From Candidatus Allofournierella merdipullorum (GTDB taxonomy: Bacteria > Bacillota > Clostridia > Oscillospirales > Ruminococcaceae), in NCBI GenBank assembly GCA_019116345.1, contig DXBV01000020.1:1-64000 (forward strand): a DNA stretch of 64,000 bases, written 5' to 3'. Positions 37,910-48,282 of the stretch are shown in pieces. Numbering within the stretch: position 1 is the first letter of the stretch; each line of letters starts with the position of its first letter. A program made the translations under genes and the position numbers. The notes under the pieces were generated by a model. It was not told the DNA's origin, did no database searches, and worked only from the letters and a program-made list of their open reading frames with translations.

Positions 37910-40501
37910 TCAGTTGTCGAGCGTCTTTTTCAGCTCGTAGAGGAAATTCAGCGCCTCGATGGGGGTCAGCGTCTCCACGTCCAGGGCGCTGAGCTTGTCC
38001 ATCATTTCGCTGGGCACCGCGGGACTGTTCATCGCCTCCAGCGCCTCAAAATCCAGCTGTGTGACCCGCTTGTTGCTCTGGCTGGCGGCGTCCAGCGTCT
38101 TGAGCACCTGCTTGGCCCGCTCGGTGACTTCGTCGGGCAGGCCGGCCAGCTTTGCCACCTGGATGCCGTAACTGTCGTCGGCAGGGCCGCGGACAATACG
38201 CCGCAGGAAGGTGATGTCGTCGCCCCGCTTCTTCACGGCGATGTTGTAGTTCTTGACGCCGGGCAGCAGGTCTTCCAGCTCGGTGAGTTCGTGGTAATGG
38301 GTGGCAAACAAAGTCTTGCAGCCGATTTTGACGGCAATATGCTCCACCACTGCCCGGGCGATGCTCATGCCGTCGAAGGTGGAGGTGCCGCGGCCGATCT
38401 CGTCCAGAATGACCAGACTCTTGCGGGTGGCATATTCCAGAATCTGGGCCACCTCGGTCATCTCCACCATGAAAGTGGACTGGCCCGCCGACAGGTCATC
38501 GGAGGCGCCCACGCGGGTGAAGATGGCGTCCACCACGCCCACGCGGCACTCCTTCGCGGGCACGAAGCTGCCGATCTGGGCCATCAGCGCGATCAGCGCG
38601 TTCTGGCGCATATAGGTGGATTTACCCGCCATGTTTGGGCCGGTGATGATGAGCAGGTTGTTCTCAGCGCAATCCAGCGTGGTGTCGTTGGGCACGAACA
38701 GGCTGCCTTTGAGCATCTGCTCGATGACCGGGTGGCGGCCCTCCTGGATGAGCAGCTCGCTGCCCTCGTCCACCGTGGGACGGACGTAGTTGTTGTCCGC
38801 CGCCACCTGGGCCAGGGCGGTGAGCACATCCAGCTTTGCCACCGCGGCGGCGGTGGACTGGATGCGGGTGAGCTGCGCCGACAGATCGAACAGCAGTTCC
38901 TCGAACAGCTTGCGCTCCAGCACCAGCAAGCGCTCGTTGGCGCCCAGAATTTTATTTTCGAGGTTTTTCAAGTCCTCGGTGATGTAGCGCTCGGCGTTAG
39001 CCAGCGTCTGCTTGCGCACGAAGTTGGCGGGCACCTGGTCGGTGAAGGACTTGCTGACCTCGATGTAGTAACCGAACACCCGGTTGAAGCCCACTTTCAG
39101 GGTGCGGATGCCGGTCTCTTCCTTAAGCTTTGCCTCCATCTGAGACAAAAAGCCCTTGCCGCCGTGGACGATGTCCCGCAGCTCGTCCACCTCCGGCGAG
39201 AACCCTGCCCGGATGACGCCGCCGTCCTTCAGAGTGGAGGGGGCGTTCTCATCGATGGCTGACACGATGCGGTCGTGGATGTCAGTGAGGGGGTCGATCT
39301 GCACCGCCAGCGCCTTCAGCTGGGGGCAGTCGAAACTTTCCGTCAGCGCGCGGAGCTGGGGCAACTGGCGGCAGGTGCCTGCGAGGGCGTAAATCTCCTT
39401 CGGCGTGGCGCTGCCGTAGACCGTGCGGGTCATCAGGCGCTCCATATCAAATACATGGCTCAGCGTCTCGGTGATCTCGGCCCGCTGGACGCTTTCGCCG
39501 TGCAAGGCCTGCACGCAGTCCAGACGGTCGTTGATGGCCGGCGCGCTCACCAGAGGCTGCTCCAACCAGCTGCGCAAAAGGCGCTTGCCCATGGCGGTCT
39601 GGGTCTTGTCCAGCACCCAAAGAAGGGTGCCCCGCTTTTCCCGTCCGCGCATGGTCTGCGTCAGTTCCAGGTTGGCCCGGGTCACCGGCGAAAGCTGCAT
39701 ATACTGGGCCTCAGCGTAGCTGACAACGGTGCGAAGACGCTCCACGCCGTGCTTCTGGGTGCGGCGCAGGTAGGTCAGAAGGCCGGACACCGCAAAGCCG
39801 GCAGGCCCGTCTTTCGCAAGACCGCCGGAAACAGGCCAGCCTTCGCCGAACTGGTCGTTCAGCGCATCCTGCGCGTCGGCGTAGGCTTCGTTCTCCATCA
39901 GCTCCACCGCGCAGGCCATGTGCTGCTTGATGTAAGCGGTGACGTCTTTCAGCGAGAGCATCGCCTCGTTGAGCAGCACCTCGCTGGGGTTGTAGCGGCA
40001 GAGCTCGGTAATGATCTGGCCGCTCACCGCCGCCCCGTTCAGCAGCGTGGCGTAGGTCTGGCCGGTGGAAACGTCGGCAAAGCAGACGCCGGCCTTGTCC
40101 CCTTCCAAGTATATACTGCAGATGTAGTTGTTTTTGTCGTCCTGGAGCATACTGCTCTCGATGACGGTGCCGGGCGTGATGACGCGGATGACGTCACGCT
40201 TTACAAGGCCCTTGGCAAGCGCCGGGTCCTCCATCTGCTCGCAGATGGCCACTTTGTAGCCCTTGGCGATGAGCCGGGCCACATAGCTCTCATAGCTGTG
40301 GAAGGGCACGCCGCACATGGGCGCGCGCTCGGCCTGGCCGCAGTCCCGCCCGGTGAGGGTGAGCTCCAGCTCTTTGGACGCAAGGATTGCGTCGTCGAAG
40401 AACATCTCGTAAAAATCGCCCAGTCGGAAGAAAAGGATCTCATCCTTGTGCTGCTGCTTGATTTCAAAATACTGGGCCATCATGGGGGAAAGTTCCGCCA
40501 T
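37910..40501 (-). CDS. mutS: DNA mismatch repair protein MutS
   Basis: The 863-residue protein has the mismatch-binding F-x-E in GDFYEMF (residues 27-33), the connector and lever domains, and the ATPase with Walker A GPNMAGKSTYMRQ, the DLSAGQSTFMVEM signature and Walker B LVILDEIGRGTS. ATG 40501 follows AGGTG. It is 28 bp upstream of mutL. Confidence 0.97.
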   Translation of the reverse strand: MAELSPMMAQYFEIKQQHKDEILFFRLGDFYEMFFDDAILASKELELTLTGRDCGQAERAPMCGVPFHSYESYVARLIAKGYKVAICEQMEDPALAKGLVKRDVIRVITPGTVIESSMLQDDKNNYICSIYLEGDKAGVCFADVSTGQTYATLLNGAAVSGQIITELCRYNPSEVLLNEAMLSLKDVTAYIKQHMACAVELMENEAYADAQDALNDQFGEGWPVSGGLAKDGPAGFAVSGLLTYLRRTQKHGVERLRTVVSYAEAQYMQLSPVTRANLELTQTMRGREKRGTLLWVLDKTQTAMGKRLLRSWLEQPLVSAPAINDRLDCVQALHGESVQRAEITETLSHVFDMERLMTRTVYGSATPKEIYALAGTCRQLPQLRALTESFDCPQLKALAVQIDPLTDIHDRIVSAIDENAPSTLKDGGVIRAGFSPEVDELRDIVHGGKGFLSQMEAKLKEETGIRTLKVGFNRVFGYYIEVSKSFTDQVPANFVRKQTLANAERYITEDLKNLENKILGANERLLVLERKLFEELLFDLSAQLTRIQSTAAAVAKLDVLTALAQVAADNNYVRPTVDEGSELLIQEGRHPVIEQMLKGSLFVPNDTTLDCAENNLLIITGPNMAGKSTYMRQNALIALMAQIGSFVPAKECRVGVVDAIFTRVGASDDLSAGQSTFMVEMTEVAQILEYATRKSLVILDEIGRGTSTFDGMSIARAVVEHIAVKIGCKTLFATHYHELTELEDLLPGVKNYNIAVKKRGDDITFLRRIVRGPADDSYGIQVAKLAGLPDEVTERAKQVLKTLDAASQSNKRVTQLDFEALEAMNSPAVPSEMMDKLSALDVETLTPIEALNFLYELKKTLDN

Positions 40502-40554
40502 TGTTGCGCTTCACCTGCCTGTGTTTTTTGAAAGGGGCCTCTTATGAAAGGGCA

Positions 40555-40578
40555 GCGCGGCGGCAGAAGCCGCCGCGC
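40555..40578. terminator. GC-rich hairpin between the RicA-like gene and mutS
   Basis: GCGCGGCGGC (40555-40564) and GCCGCCGCGC (40569-40578) pair perfectly around AGAA. The following T-run is on the plus strand (CGTTTTGG), while the genes are on the minus strand (CTGCCCTTTC), so it is at most a weak terminator or processing element. Confidence 0.45.
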
Positions 40579-40600
40579 CGTTTTGGGTGTGATATCAAAA

Positions 40601-41008
40601 TCAGCCGCAGCCGCCGCAGGAAGCGCAGCTGCCGGTGCAGCCGGCCTCGGGCGCTTCCACCAGCATCGGGTCGCCGCCGTTCATGGCGGTGTTGATGATG
40701 GCGTCGATGTGGCTGATGAGGGCCTCGGCCTCGGCCTTGGCGGCGTTGTAGGCCACCATGCCCTCGCTGGCCATGATCTTGCCGTAGAGGTCGTTGACCT
40801 TGGCGTTCAGGGCGGCAACGCGCTCGTCGCTGCGCTCATCTTTGGAAATCTCGTTGTTCAGGTCCATGCGGGCCAGGTTGAACTCGCCGATCATCTCCTG
40901 CAGGGCCTCGTCTTCGTCGTTGGCCTTGCGGGCTGCGGCCAGAGCCAGATAGCGCTCGTCGGTCTGAAGGGCAACAGCGGCTTTCTTGAAAAGGTCGATC
41001 GCGTCCAT
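40601..41008 (-). CDS. YlbF/YmcA (RicA/RicF) family protein with a Cys-rich tail
   Basis: The 135-residue protein is an all-helical YlbF/YmcA-type protein (DUF964): the N-terminal helix contains IDLFKKAAVALQTDERYLAL and the rest is a long helical hairpin. In Bacillus the RicA-RicF-RicT complex binds [4Fe-4S] clusters and affects RNase Y action, sporulation and competence. Here the last 13 residues contain four Cys (C-x3-C-x2-C-x2-C), a plausible cluster-binding site. The miaB - ricA-like - mutS - mutL order matches Bacillus ymcB-ymcA-(cotE)-mutS-mutL. Whether it corresponds to RicA or RicF cannot be told from this window. Confidence 0.85.
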   Translation of the reverse strand: MDAIDLFKKAAVALQTDERYLALAAARKANDEDEALQEMIGEFNLARMDLNNEISKDERSDERVAALNAKVNDLYGKIMASEGMVAYNAAKAEAEALISHIDAIINTAMNGGDPMLVEAPEAGCTGSCASCGGCG

Positions 41009-41043
41009 GGTAGTTCTCCTTTTAATTGTAAAGTATTTTTGTT

Positions 41044-42426
41044 TTACACGAGTTTGCCTTTGAGGATGGTGCCTTTGCTATCGGTGAAATGCACCCGGAC
41101 GTACTGCCCGATGAGCGCTTCATCGCCGGCAAACTCCACCACAAGGTTGTTGGAAAGGCGGCCGGCCAGCGTGCCGGGGGTGCGGCTGTGGCCCTCCACC
41201 AGCACCCGCTGGGTGCCGCCCACCAGCGCCGCGGTCTCGGCGTGGGCGATTTTTTCCTGCACGGCCAGCAGGCGCGCCATCCGCTCGGTCTTTTCCTTGT
41301 GGGTCACCGGGTCGGGCATGGTGGCGGCTTTGGTGCCGGTGCGCTTGGAGTAGATGAAGGTGAACAGCTGCATATACTGCACCTTCTGGATGAGTTCCAG
41401 CGTGGCTTCAAAGTCCTCCTCGGTCTCCCCGGGGAAGCCCACGATGATGTCGCTGGAGAAGGTCACATCGGGGATTTTCGCCTTGGCGTAGTCGATGAGC
41501 TCCAGATACTGCTCCACCGTGTAGTGCCGGTTCATCTCTTTCAAAATGCGGTCGCTGCCGCTCTGCACCGGCAAGTGCAGATGGTTGCAGATGCGCTCTT
41601 CGGCGGCGATGACGTCAATGAGCTTGCGGCTGGCGTCCTTGGGGTGGCTGGTCATAAAGCGCAGGTGATAGTCGCCCGGCACCTGGCAGAGCATTTCCAG
41701 CAGGTCGGCAAAATCCACCCGGGGCTCCAGGCCCTTGCCGTAGCTGTTCACGTTCTGGCCCAGCAGGGTGATTTCTTTGTAGCCCGCGTCCACCAGCTGA
41801 CGGAACTCCGCCAGAATGTCCTCCGGACGGCGGCTGCGCTCCCGGCCGCGCACATAGGGCACGATGCAATAGGTGCAGAAGTTGTCGCAGCCGTACATGA
41901 TGGGCAGCCAGGCCCGGAAGTCCGAGTCGCGGCGGATGGGCACCTCTTCCACGATGTCCGCCCGCTCCACCGGTGTTTGCAGAAGGCGCTTTCTGCCGCC
42001 GGTGAGCTTTTGCACCAACAGCTGCGGCAGGGTGTCGATGGCGTTCACGCCGAACACCAGGTCCACAAAGGGATAGCTCTGACGCAGCTTGTCCACCACG
42101 GTGGGCTGCTGGGCCATGCAGCCGCACAGGCCGATGATGAGCCGGGGATTTTTCTCCTTGAGGCTTTTCAGCGCGCCCACATTCCCGAACACCCGCTGCT
42201 CGGCGTGCTCGCGCACGGCGCAGGTGTTGAATAGAATGAGGTCCGCCTGTTCCGGCGCATCGCACAGGCCAAAGCCCACGTCCGCCAGCACGCCCTTGAT
42301 TTTTTCGCCGTCGTTGACGTTCTGCTGGCAGCCGAAGGAGTGGATATAGGCCAGCGGCGGGGTATCGTAGAACGAGGCGATGAGCTGCGCCGCCTGTTCG
42401 TTGTGTTCAAAATGCAGGATCTCCAA
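41044..42426 (-). CDS. miaB: tRNA-2-methylthio-N6-dimethylallyladenosine synthase MiaB
   Basis: MiaB is a radical SAM methylthiotransferase acting on i6A37 of tRNA. The 460-residue protein has the N-terminal UPF0004 domain with Cys in SFGCQQN, FNTCAVR and GLCGCMAQ for the auxiliary cluster, the radical SAM motif CDNFCTYC (about residues 180-187), and a C-terminal TRAM domain. A TTG start at 42426 follows GGAGG by 11 bp; no in-frame ATG with a better site is seen. It heads the miaB-ricA-mutS-mutL-miaA-hlyD operon. Confidence 0.95.
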   Translation of the reverse strand: MEILHFEHNEQAAQLIASFYDTPPLAYIHSFGCQQNVNDGEKIKGVLADVGFGLCDAPEQADLILFNTCAVREHAEQRVFGNVGALKSLKEKNPRLIIGLCGCMAQQPTVVDKLRQSYPFVDLVFGVNAIDTLPQLLVQKLTGGRKRLLQTPVERADIVEEVPIRRDSDFRAWLPIMYGCDNFCTYCIVPYVRGRERSRRPEDILAEFRQLVDAGYKEITLLGQNVNSYGKGLEPRVDFADLLEMLCQVPGDYHLRFMTSHPKDASRKLIDVIAAEERICNHLHLPVQSGSDRILKEMNRHYTVEQYLELIDYAKAKIPDVTFSSDIIVGFPGETEEDFEATLELIQKVQYMQLFTFIYSKRTGTKAATMPDPVTHKEKTERMARLLAVQEKIAHAETAALVGGTQRVLVEGHSRTPGTLAGRLSNNLVVEFAGDEALIGQYVRVHFTDSKGTILKGKLV

Positions 42427-42493
42427 TGAAGTTCATTCCTCCGCTTGGGTGTCATTTGCAGACCGGCACCCCTGCTTGTGGCAAATGCGCCGA

Positions 42494-42533
42494 TATACTG
42501 ATTCAGTATACTATATTTTGCGCTGGCGCACAA
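42494..42533 (-). promoter_or_regulatory. miaB operon promoter with overlapping palindrome
   Basis: On the minus strand TTGTGC (42528-42533) is 17 bp from TATACT (42505-42510). The -10 is one end of a perfect palindrome TATACTGA-T-TCAGTATA (42494-42510, 8-bp arms around one base), so a dimeric repressor bound there would block the promoter. The regulator is unknown. Confidence 0.7.
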
Positions 42534-42549
42534 GAGCGAAGTGCGCCTG

Positions 42550-45384
42550 TCACTCCCGGTCCCGCTCCAGGATGGGGCCGAGGTAGCGCCCGGTATAGGA
42601 AGCGGGGTTCTTTGCCACCTCTTCCGGGGTACCGGTGGCCACGATGGTGCCGCCCTCGCTGCCGCCCTCGGGGCCCAGGTCGATGATGTGGTCGGCGCGC
42701 TTGATGATGTCCAGGTTGTGCTCGATGATGACCACCGTGTTGCCGCCCTCCACCAGACGGTCCAGCACGCCGATAAGCTTGTGGACGTCCGCCACATGCA
42801 GGCCGGTGCTGGGCTCGTCCAGCACATAGACCGTGCGGCCGGTATCCCGGCGGGCCAGTTCCAGCGCCAGTTTGACGCGCTGGGCCTCGCCGCCGGAAAG
42901 AGTGGTGGCGCTCTGGCCAAGGGTGATATACCCGAGGCCCACGTCCATCAGGGTCTGCAGCTTGCGGGCGATTTTGGGCACGTTGGCGAAGAAGACGCAG
43001 GCCTCCTCCACCGTCATGTTCAGCACGTCCGCAATGCTCTTGCCCTTATACTTGACTTCCAGCGTCTCCCGGTTGTAGCGTGCGCCCTTGCACACCTCGC
43101 AGGGCACAAAGATGTCCGGCAGAAAGTGCATCTCGATCTGCACGATGCCGTCGCCCTCGCAGGCCTCGCACCGGCCGCCTTTCACGTTGAAACTGAACCG
43201 GCCGGGGCCATAGCCCCGCATCTTTGCGTCCTGGGTCTGGGCAAAAACATTGCGGATGTCGGTGAACACGCCGGTGTAGGTGGCAGGGTTGGAGCGAGGG
43301 GTGCGCCCGATGGGGGCCTGATCGATGCCGATGACCTTGTCCACATATTCCAGACCCTCCAGGGCCTTGAACTTGCCGGGGCGGCGCTTGGCGCCGTTCA
43401 GCTCCATGGCCAGGGCCTTGTAGAACACCTCGTTGATGAGGCTGGACTTGCCCGACCCGGACACGCCGGTAACACAGACCATTTTGCCCAGAGGGATGTC
43501 CACGTTGATGTTGCGCAGGTTGTTCTCCGCCGCGCCCACGATGCGCAGCTTGTTGCCGGTGCCCTTGCGCCGGGTGGCGGGCACTACGATCTTTTTGCGC
43601 CCGGAGAGGTAGTCGCCGGTGATGCTGCGGGGAGCGGCGCAGATGTCCTCCACCGTGCCTTCAGCCACGATCTCGCCGCCGTGGACGCCCGCCCCGGGGC
43701 CCACGTCCACGATGTAGTCCGCCTGACGCATGGTGTCCTCGTCGTGCTCCACAACGATGAGGGTGTTGCCCAGGTCCCGCAGGCGCTTGAGGGTGGCGAT
43801 GAGCTTGTCGTTGTCCCGCTGGTGCAAGCCGATGCTGGGCTCGTCCAGCACATACAGCACGCCGGTGAGGGCGCTGCCGATTTGGGTGGCAAGGCGGATG
43901 CGCTGGCTCTCGCCGCCGGACAGGCCCGACGCGGCACGGGAGAGGGTCAGATAGTCCAGGCCCACGCTCTGCAAAAAGCCCAGCCGCTCCCGCACTTCTT
44001 TTAAAATGCCGTCGCCGATGAGGTGCTCCTGATGGGAGAGTTCCAGCCCGCTCAAGAACTGCAGCTCCTGCCGAACGCTCATCTCGCAGAAATCGCTGAT
44101 GTTCTTCTCCCCCACCGTCACCGCGAGGCTGGCGGGTTTGAGGCGCTTGCCGTGGCACTCGGGGCACTCCACCCCGTTCATCACGGTGGCGATCTCCTCT
44201 TTCATCCACTCGCTGCCGGTCTCCCGGAAGCGGCGCTCCAGATTGTTTACGATCCCCTCAAAGTCGTTGAGGTACCGCCCGGAGCCGAACTCGTTCTCCC
44301 GGTACATCTCAATGCGCTCGCCGCCGGTGCCGTAGAGCAGGGCGTTCAGTGCCTCGGCGCTCAGATCCTTGATGGGAGTATCCAGTGTAAAGCCATAATG
44401 CTTTGCAAGGCCCTCGTAGTACATCTCGCTCACCGAGCCCTCTGCGTAGTACCAGCCGCTGGCCTTGATGGCACCCTCCCGGATGGAAAGCTCCTTGTTG
44501 GGGATGATGAGCTCCGGGTCCACCCGCATGAAGGTGCCAAGACCCGTGCAGCGCTCGCAGGCGCCGAAGGGGTTGTTGAAGCTGAACATCCGGGGTTCCA
44601 GCTCGTTCACCGATACGCCGTGCTCCGGGCAGGCGTAGCTCTGGCTGAACTGCATGGCTTCCCCGCCCGGCACGTCCACCGTGACCAGCCCGCCGGTGAG
44701 GGCGAGGGCGGTCTCCAGGCTGTCGGCCAGACGGCTGTGGACGTTCTCGTTGATGACCAGACGGTCCACAACGATCTCCACAGTGTGCTTTTTGTTCTTT
44801 TCCAGCGAAATTTCCTCGTCCAGGTCGTACATATTTCCGTCGATGCGTACCCGGGCGTAACCGCCCCGGCGGGCGGCGTCCAGTTCCTTCTGTTGGGTAC
44901 CCTTGCGGCCGCGCACCACCGGCGCCAGCACTTGGAACCGGGTGCCGGCGGGCAGTTCCAGCACGGCGTCCACCATCTGATCCACCGTCTGCTGGCTGAT
45001 GACCCGGCCGCACACCGGGCAGTGCGGGATGCCGATGCGGGCGTACAAAAGGCGCAGGTAGTCGTAAATCTCCGTCACCGTGCCCACGGTGGACCGGGGG
45101 TTGCGGTTGGTGGTCTTCTGGTCGATGGAGATGGCGGGCGAAAGGCCCTGGATGTCGTCCACATCCGGCTTTTCCATCTGGCCCAGGAACATCCGGGCGT
45201 AGCTGGAAAGGCTCTCCATATAGCGGCGCTGGCCGTCGGCATAGATGGTGTCGAAGGCGAGGCTGGATTTGCCTGACCCGGACAGACCGGTCATGACGAT
45301 CAGCTTGTCCCGCGGGATGGTCAGGTCCACGTTTTTCAGGTTGTGCTCCCGCGCGCCCTTGATAACGATTTTATCGTTGCTCAC
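42550..45384 (-). CDS. uvrA: Excinuclease ABC subunit A
   Basis: UvrA is the damage-sensing ABC ATPase of nucleotide excision repair. The 944-residue protein has both P-loops ([14 protein letters not shown] near residue 34 and [13 protein letters not shown] near residue 640), both ABC signatures ([11 protein letters not shown] and [11 protein letters not shown]) and zinc-finger Cys pairs (CPVCGR, CPECHG, CEACEG). It follows uvrB by 27 bp and ends just before the miaB promoter. Confidence 0.97.
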   Translation of the reverse strand: MSNDKIVIKGAREHNLKNVDLTIPRDKLIVMTGLSGSGKSSLAFDTIYADGQRRYMESLSSYARMFLGQMEKPDVDDIQGLSPAISIDQKTTNRNPRSTVGTVTEIYDYLRLLYARIGIPHCPVCGRVISQQTVDQMVDAVLELPAGTRFQVLAPVVRGRKGTQQKELDAARRGGYARVRIDGNMYDLDEEISLEKNKKHTVEIVVDRLVINENVHSRLADSLETALALTGGLVTVDVPGGEAMQFSQSYACPEHGVSVNELEPRMFSFNNPFGACERCTGLGTFMRVDPELIIPNKELSIREGAIKASGWYYAEGSVSEMYYEGLAKHYGFTLDTPIKDLSAEALNALLYGTGGERIEMYRENEFGSGRYLNDFEGIVNNLERRFRETGSEWMKEEIATVMNGVECPECHGKRLKPASLAVTVGEKNISDFCEMSVRQELQFLSGLELSHQEHLIGDGILKEVRERLGFLQSVGLDYLTLSRAASGLSGGESQRIRLATQIGSALTGVLYVLDEPSIGLHQRDNDKLIATLKRLRDLGNTLIVVEHDEDTMRQADYIVDVGPGAGVHGGEIVAEGTVEDICAAPRSITGDYLSGRKKIVVPATRRKGTGNKLRIVGAAENNLRNINVDIPLGKMVCVTGVSGSGKSSLINEVFYKALAMELNGAKRRPGKFKALEGLEYVDKVIGIDQAPIGRTPRSNPATYTGVFTDIRNVFAQTQDAKMRGYGPGRFSFNVKGGRCEACEGDGIVQIEMHFLPDIFVPCEVCKGARYNRETLEVKYKGKSIADVLNMTVEEACVFFANVPKIARKLQTLMDVGLGYITLGQSATTLSGGEAQRVKLALELARRDTGRTVYVLDEPSTGLHVADVHKLIGVLDRLVEGGNTVVIIEHNLDIIKRADHIIDLGPEGGSEGGTIVATGTPEEVAKNPASYTGRYLGPILERDRE

Positions 45385-45411
45385 AGATATACTCTCCCTT
45401 GGTCAGTTTGC

Positions 45412-47421
45412 TCAGCGGCGGCCCCGGCGCTTCTTGGGCGCTTCCGGCTCCTCCGTGGGGTTCTCGCCCCGGCGCAGCCGGTCGATGCGGTCGCGCAGGA
45501 AGGCGGCGTGCTCGAATTCCAACAGGCGCGCCGCCTCTTTCATCTCCCGGGTCAGCCGGGTGATGAGCTGTTCCCTCTCGGCCTTGCTCATGCGGTGGCC
45601 GGAGAGCTTCGCGTTCTCCTTGTGGTCGCTGATCTCGATGCCCTCGCGGATGCTCTTGACGATGGTCTTGGGCACGATGCCGTGGGCCTCATTGTAGGCC
45701 ATCTGGATGGAACGGCGGCGCTCGGTCTCGGTGATGGCCCGCTCCATGCTGGGGGTGACTTCATCGGCATACATGATGACCACGCCGTCGGCGTTTCGGG
45801 CCGCGCGGCCGATGGTCTGCACAAGGCTGGTCTCGCTGCGCAGAAAACCCTCTTTGTCCGCGTCCAGAATGGCCACCAGCGAAACTTCCGGCAGATCCAG
45901 GCCCTCGCGCAGCAGGTTGATGCCCACAATTACGTCGATGGAGCCGGTGCGCAGATCCTTGATGAGTTCCATGCGTTCGAAGGTATCCACCTCGTGGTGC
46001 ATGTATTTTACCTTTACGCCGTGCTCCGAGAGGAAGTCGGTCAGGTCCTCGGCCATTTTCTTGGTGAGGGTGGTCACCAGTACCCGCTCATTTTTGGCGG
46101 TGCGCAGGTTGATCTCGCCCAGCAGGTCCTCGATCTGGCCCTCCACCGGCTTCACGATGATCTGCGGGTCAAGCAGGCCGGTGGGCCGGATGACCTGCTC
46201 GGCGATTTGGGTGCTGTGTTCCCGCTCGTATTCGCCGGGAGTGGCGCTGACAAACACGATCTGGTTCAGCTTCTCTTCCACCTCCTCGAATTTGAGGGGG
46301 CGGTTGTCGAAGGCGGAGGGCAGGCGGAAGCCAAAATCCACCAGCGTGCGCTTGCGGGCGTAGTCGCCGCCGTACATCGCCCGCAGCTGGGGCAGCATGA
46401 CGTGGCTCTCGTCCACAAACAGCAGGAAGTCCTTGGGAAAATAGTCCAGCAAGGTCGTGGGAGTGGAGCCGGGGGCTCGGCCGCTGAGGACAGCGGAATA
46501 GTTCTCGATGCCCTTGCACATGCCCACTTCCTGGAGCATCTCCATGTCGTAGCGGGTGCGCTGGGCGATGCGCTGGGCCTCCAGCAGCTTGCCGGCTTCG
46601 GTGAACTGGCGCACCTGGTCGTCCATTTCCTCCTGGATGCGGGCAAGACCTGCGCGCATCTTTTCCGGCGAGACGATGTAGTGGCTGGCCGGGAAGATGG
46701 CCACGTGCTTGATGACGTTCTTGCGCTCGCCGGTGAGGGGGTTCATCTCGCTGATGCGGTCCACCTCATCGCCGAAGAACTCCACCCGGATGGCGGTGTC
46801 GCTGGCGTAGGCAAGGTTGATCTCTACCGTGTCACCCCGGACGCGGAACTTATTGCGCACGAAATTGATGTCGTTGCGCTCATACTGCAGCTTCACCAGC
46901 CGGCGGCACAGCTCGTCCCGGTCCATCTGCATGCCGGGCCGAAGGCTGATGACCATGCTGCGGTAGTCGATGGGGTCGCCCAGGCTGTAGATGCAGGAAA
47001 CGCTGGCCACGATGATAACATCCCGGCGCTCGGAGAGGGCCGCCGTGGCGGAGTGACGCAGGCGGTCGATTTCATCGTTGATGGCGCTGTCCTTCTCGAT
47101 GTAGGTGTCGGTGGAAGGAATGTAGGCTTCCGGCTGGTAGTAATCATAGTAGGAGACGAAATACTCCACCGCGTTCTCGGGGAAAAACTCCCGGAACTCG
47201 GTGCACAGCTGAGCGGCCAGCGTTTTGTTGTGGGCCAGCACCAGCGTGGGCCGGTTCACCTTGGCGATGACGTTGGCCATGGTGAAGGTTTTGCCGCTGC
47301 CGGTCACGCCCAGCAGAGTCTGGGCCTTATCCCCCCGCAGGATGCCCTCGGCCAGTTTGTCAATGGCCTGGGGCTGATCGCCGGTGGGCTGATAGCTGGA
47401 AACAAGTTTAAACTGATCCAT
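45412..47421 (-). CDS. uvrB: Excinuclease ABC subunit B
   Basis: UvrB is the helicase-like central protein of nucleotide excision repair. The 669-residue protein has Walker [13 protein letters not shown] (about residues 35-46), the beta-hairpin [12 protein letters not shown], helicase motifs including DEIDRL-like and ATPGEYE stretches, and a C-terminal UVR domain ([21 protein letters not shown]). ATG 47421 follows AAAAGGAG; the 17 extra codons of the open frame lie inside radC. It overlaps radC by 14 bp. Confidence 0.97.
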   Translation of the reverse strand: MDQFKLVSSYQPTGDQPQAIDKLAEGILRGDKAQTLLGVTGSGKTFTMANVIAKVNRPTLVLAHNKTLAAQLCTEFREFFPENAVEYFVSYYDYYQPEAYIPSTDTYIEKDSAINDEIDRLRHSATAALSERRDVIIVASVSCIYSLGDPIDYRSMVISLRPGMQMDRDELCRRLVKLQYERNDINFVRNKFRVRGDTVEINLAYASDTAIRVEFFGDEVDRISEMNPLTGERKNVIKHVAIFPASHYIVSPEKMRAGLARIQEEMDDQVRQFTEAGKLLEAQRIAQRTRYDMEMLQEVGMCKGIENYSAVLSGRAPGSTPTTLLDYFPKDFLLFVDESHVMLPQLRAMYGGDYARKRTLVDFGFRLPSAFDNRPLKFEEVEEKLNQIVFVSATPGEYEREHSTQIAEQVIRPTGLLDPQIIVKPVEGQIEDLLGEINLRTAKNERVLVTTLTKKMAEDLTDFLSEHGVKVKYMHHEVDTFERMELIKDLRTGSIDVIVGINLLREGLDLPEVSLVAILDADKEGFLRSETSLVQTIGRAARNADGVVIMYADEVTPSMERAITETERRRSIQMAYNEAHGIVPKTIVKSIREGIEISDHKENAKLSGHRMSKAEREQLITRLTREMKEAARLLEFEHAAFLRDRIDRLRRGENPTEEPEAPKKRRGRR

Positions 47422-48187
47422 GGTTCTCCTTTTTATCTTGCTCGAGGGCTTTTTCCTTGCTACCCGCCACACCCTGCATCAGCGTCGGCTCCGCAGCAGG
47501 CATTCTGCCCGACTGCTGCAAAGAAATGTAATCCCCTTCCTTGTCCACGATGATGTGGTCCAGAAAACGGATCCCCAGGCTGGCCAGAGCGTTGGCCAGG
47601 TCCCGGGTGAACTGAAGGTCGGCGGGGCTGGGCAATGCCGCCCCTGCCGGGTGGTTGTGGGCCAAAACGGCCTGGGTGGCGTGGCACTGCACTGCCAGGC
47701 GGGCGATTTGGGTGCGGGCCATGGCCGCCTCGTTCACGGTGCCCTCGGTGACCTTTTGCAGCTTGATGGGGCAGTTGCGGTCATCCAGGAACAGGACGTA
47801 GACCTGCTCGGTCACCGCACCGTAGAACTGCGGGATGAGGTAGACAGCCACTTCCTCCAGGTCCTGGAAGGCACGGGGCGCCCGGGCGCGGTTCTGGCTG
47901 TAGTAACGGTTGGCGGCGTGCATGGTGGTGAGCAGCCGGGCCACGGCCGGCCCTGCCCCCTCCACCGTGAGAATGTCGGCCTCGCTGGCCTCCAGCACCT
48001 GGCACAGGCTGCCGAAGCGGTCGATGAGGCGGTGGGCCAGAGGGTTCGTGTCTCTGCGGGGAATGGCCAGGTACAGGATGTATTCCAGAACCTCGTGCTC
48101 GGCAAAGCCGGAAAAGCCGCCCTGCTGTGCAAACCGCTTGCGCATCCGCTGGCGATGGTTGGCGTGGAGTTCCTTGTTCTCCGGCAT
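47408..48187 (-). CDS. radC: RadC/YsxA family JAB-domain protein
   Basis: The 259-residue protein has an N-terminal helix-hairpin-helix part ([20 protein letters not shown]) and a C-terminal MPN/JAB domain with the metal motif AHNHPAG...S-x2-D. The role of RadC is not settled despite its name; it is not a proven repair protein. ATG 48187 follows GAAAGGAGGGG. It is the first gene of radC-uvrB-uvrA. Confidence 0.9.
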   Translation of the reverse strand: MPENKELHANHRQRMRKRFAQQGGFSGFAEHEVLEYILYLAIPRRDTNPLAHRLIDRFGSLCQVLEASEADILTVEGAGPAVARLLTTMHAANRYYSQNRARAPRAFQDLEEVAVYLIPQFYGAVTEQVYVLFLDDRNCPIKLQKVTEGTVNEAAMARTQIARLAVQCHATQAVLAHNHPAGAALPSPADLQFTRDLANALASLGIRFLDHIIVDKEGDYISLQQSGRMPAAEPTLMQGVAGSKEKALEQDKKENHGSV

Positions 48188-48217
48188 CCCGGCCCCTCCT
48201 TTCCCGGCATTTGATGC

Positions 48218-48246
48218 TTTACGCAGTATCTGTTTTATTATATACT
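48218..48246 (+). promoter_or_regulatory. Promoter of the plus-strand pseudouridine synthase gene
   Basis: TTTACG (48218-48223) is 17 bp from TATACT (48241-48246), 36 bp upstream of the TTG start at 48283. It overlaps the divergent radC promoter. Confidence 0.75.
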
Positions 48247-48265
48247 ATTTGCAGGCATTTTTAAA
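48237..48265 (-). promoter_or_regulatory. Promoter of radC-uvrB-uvrA
   Basis: On the minus strand TTTAAA (48260-48265) is 17 bp from TATAAT (48237-48242). The -10 boxes of the two divergent promoters overlap almost completely, so they may compete. Confidence 0.6.
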
Positions 48266-48282
48266 GAGAGGGGCCAAGTGAT

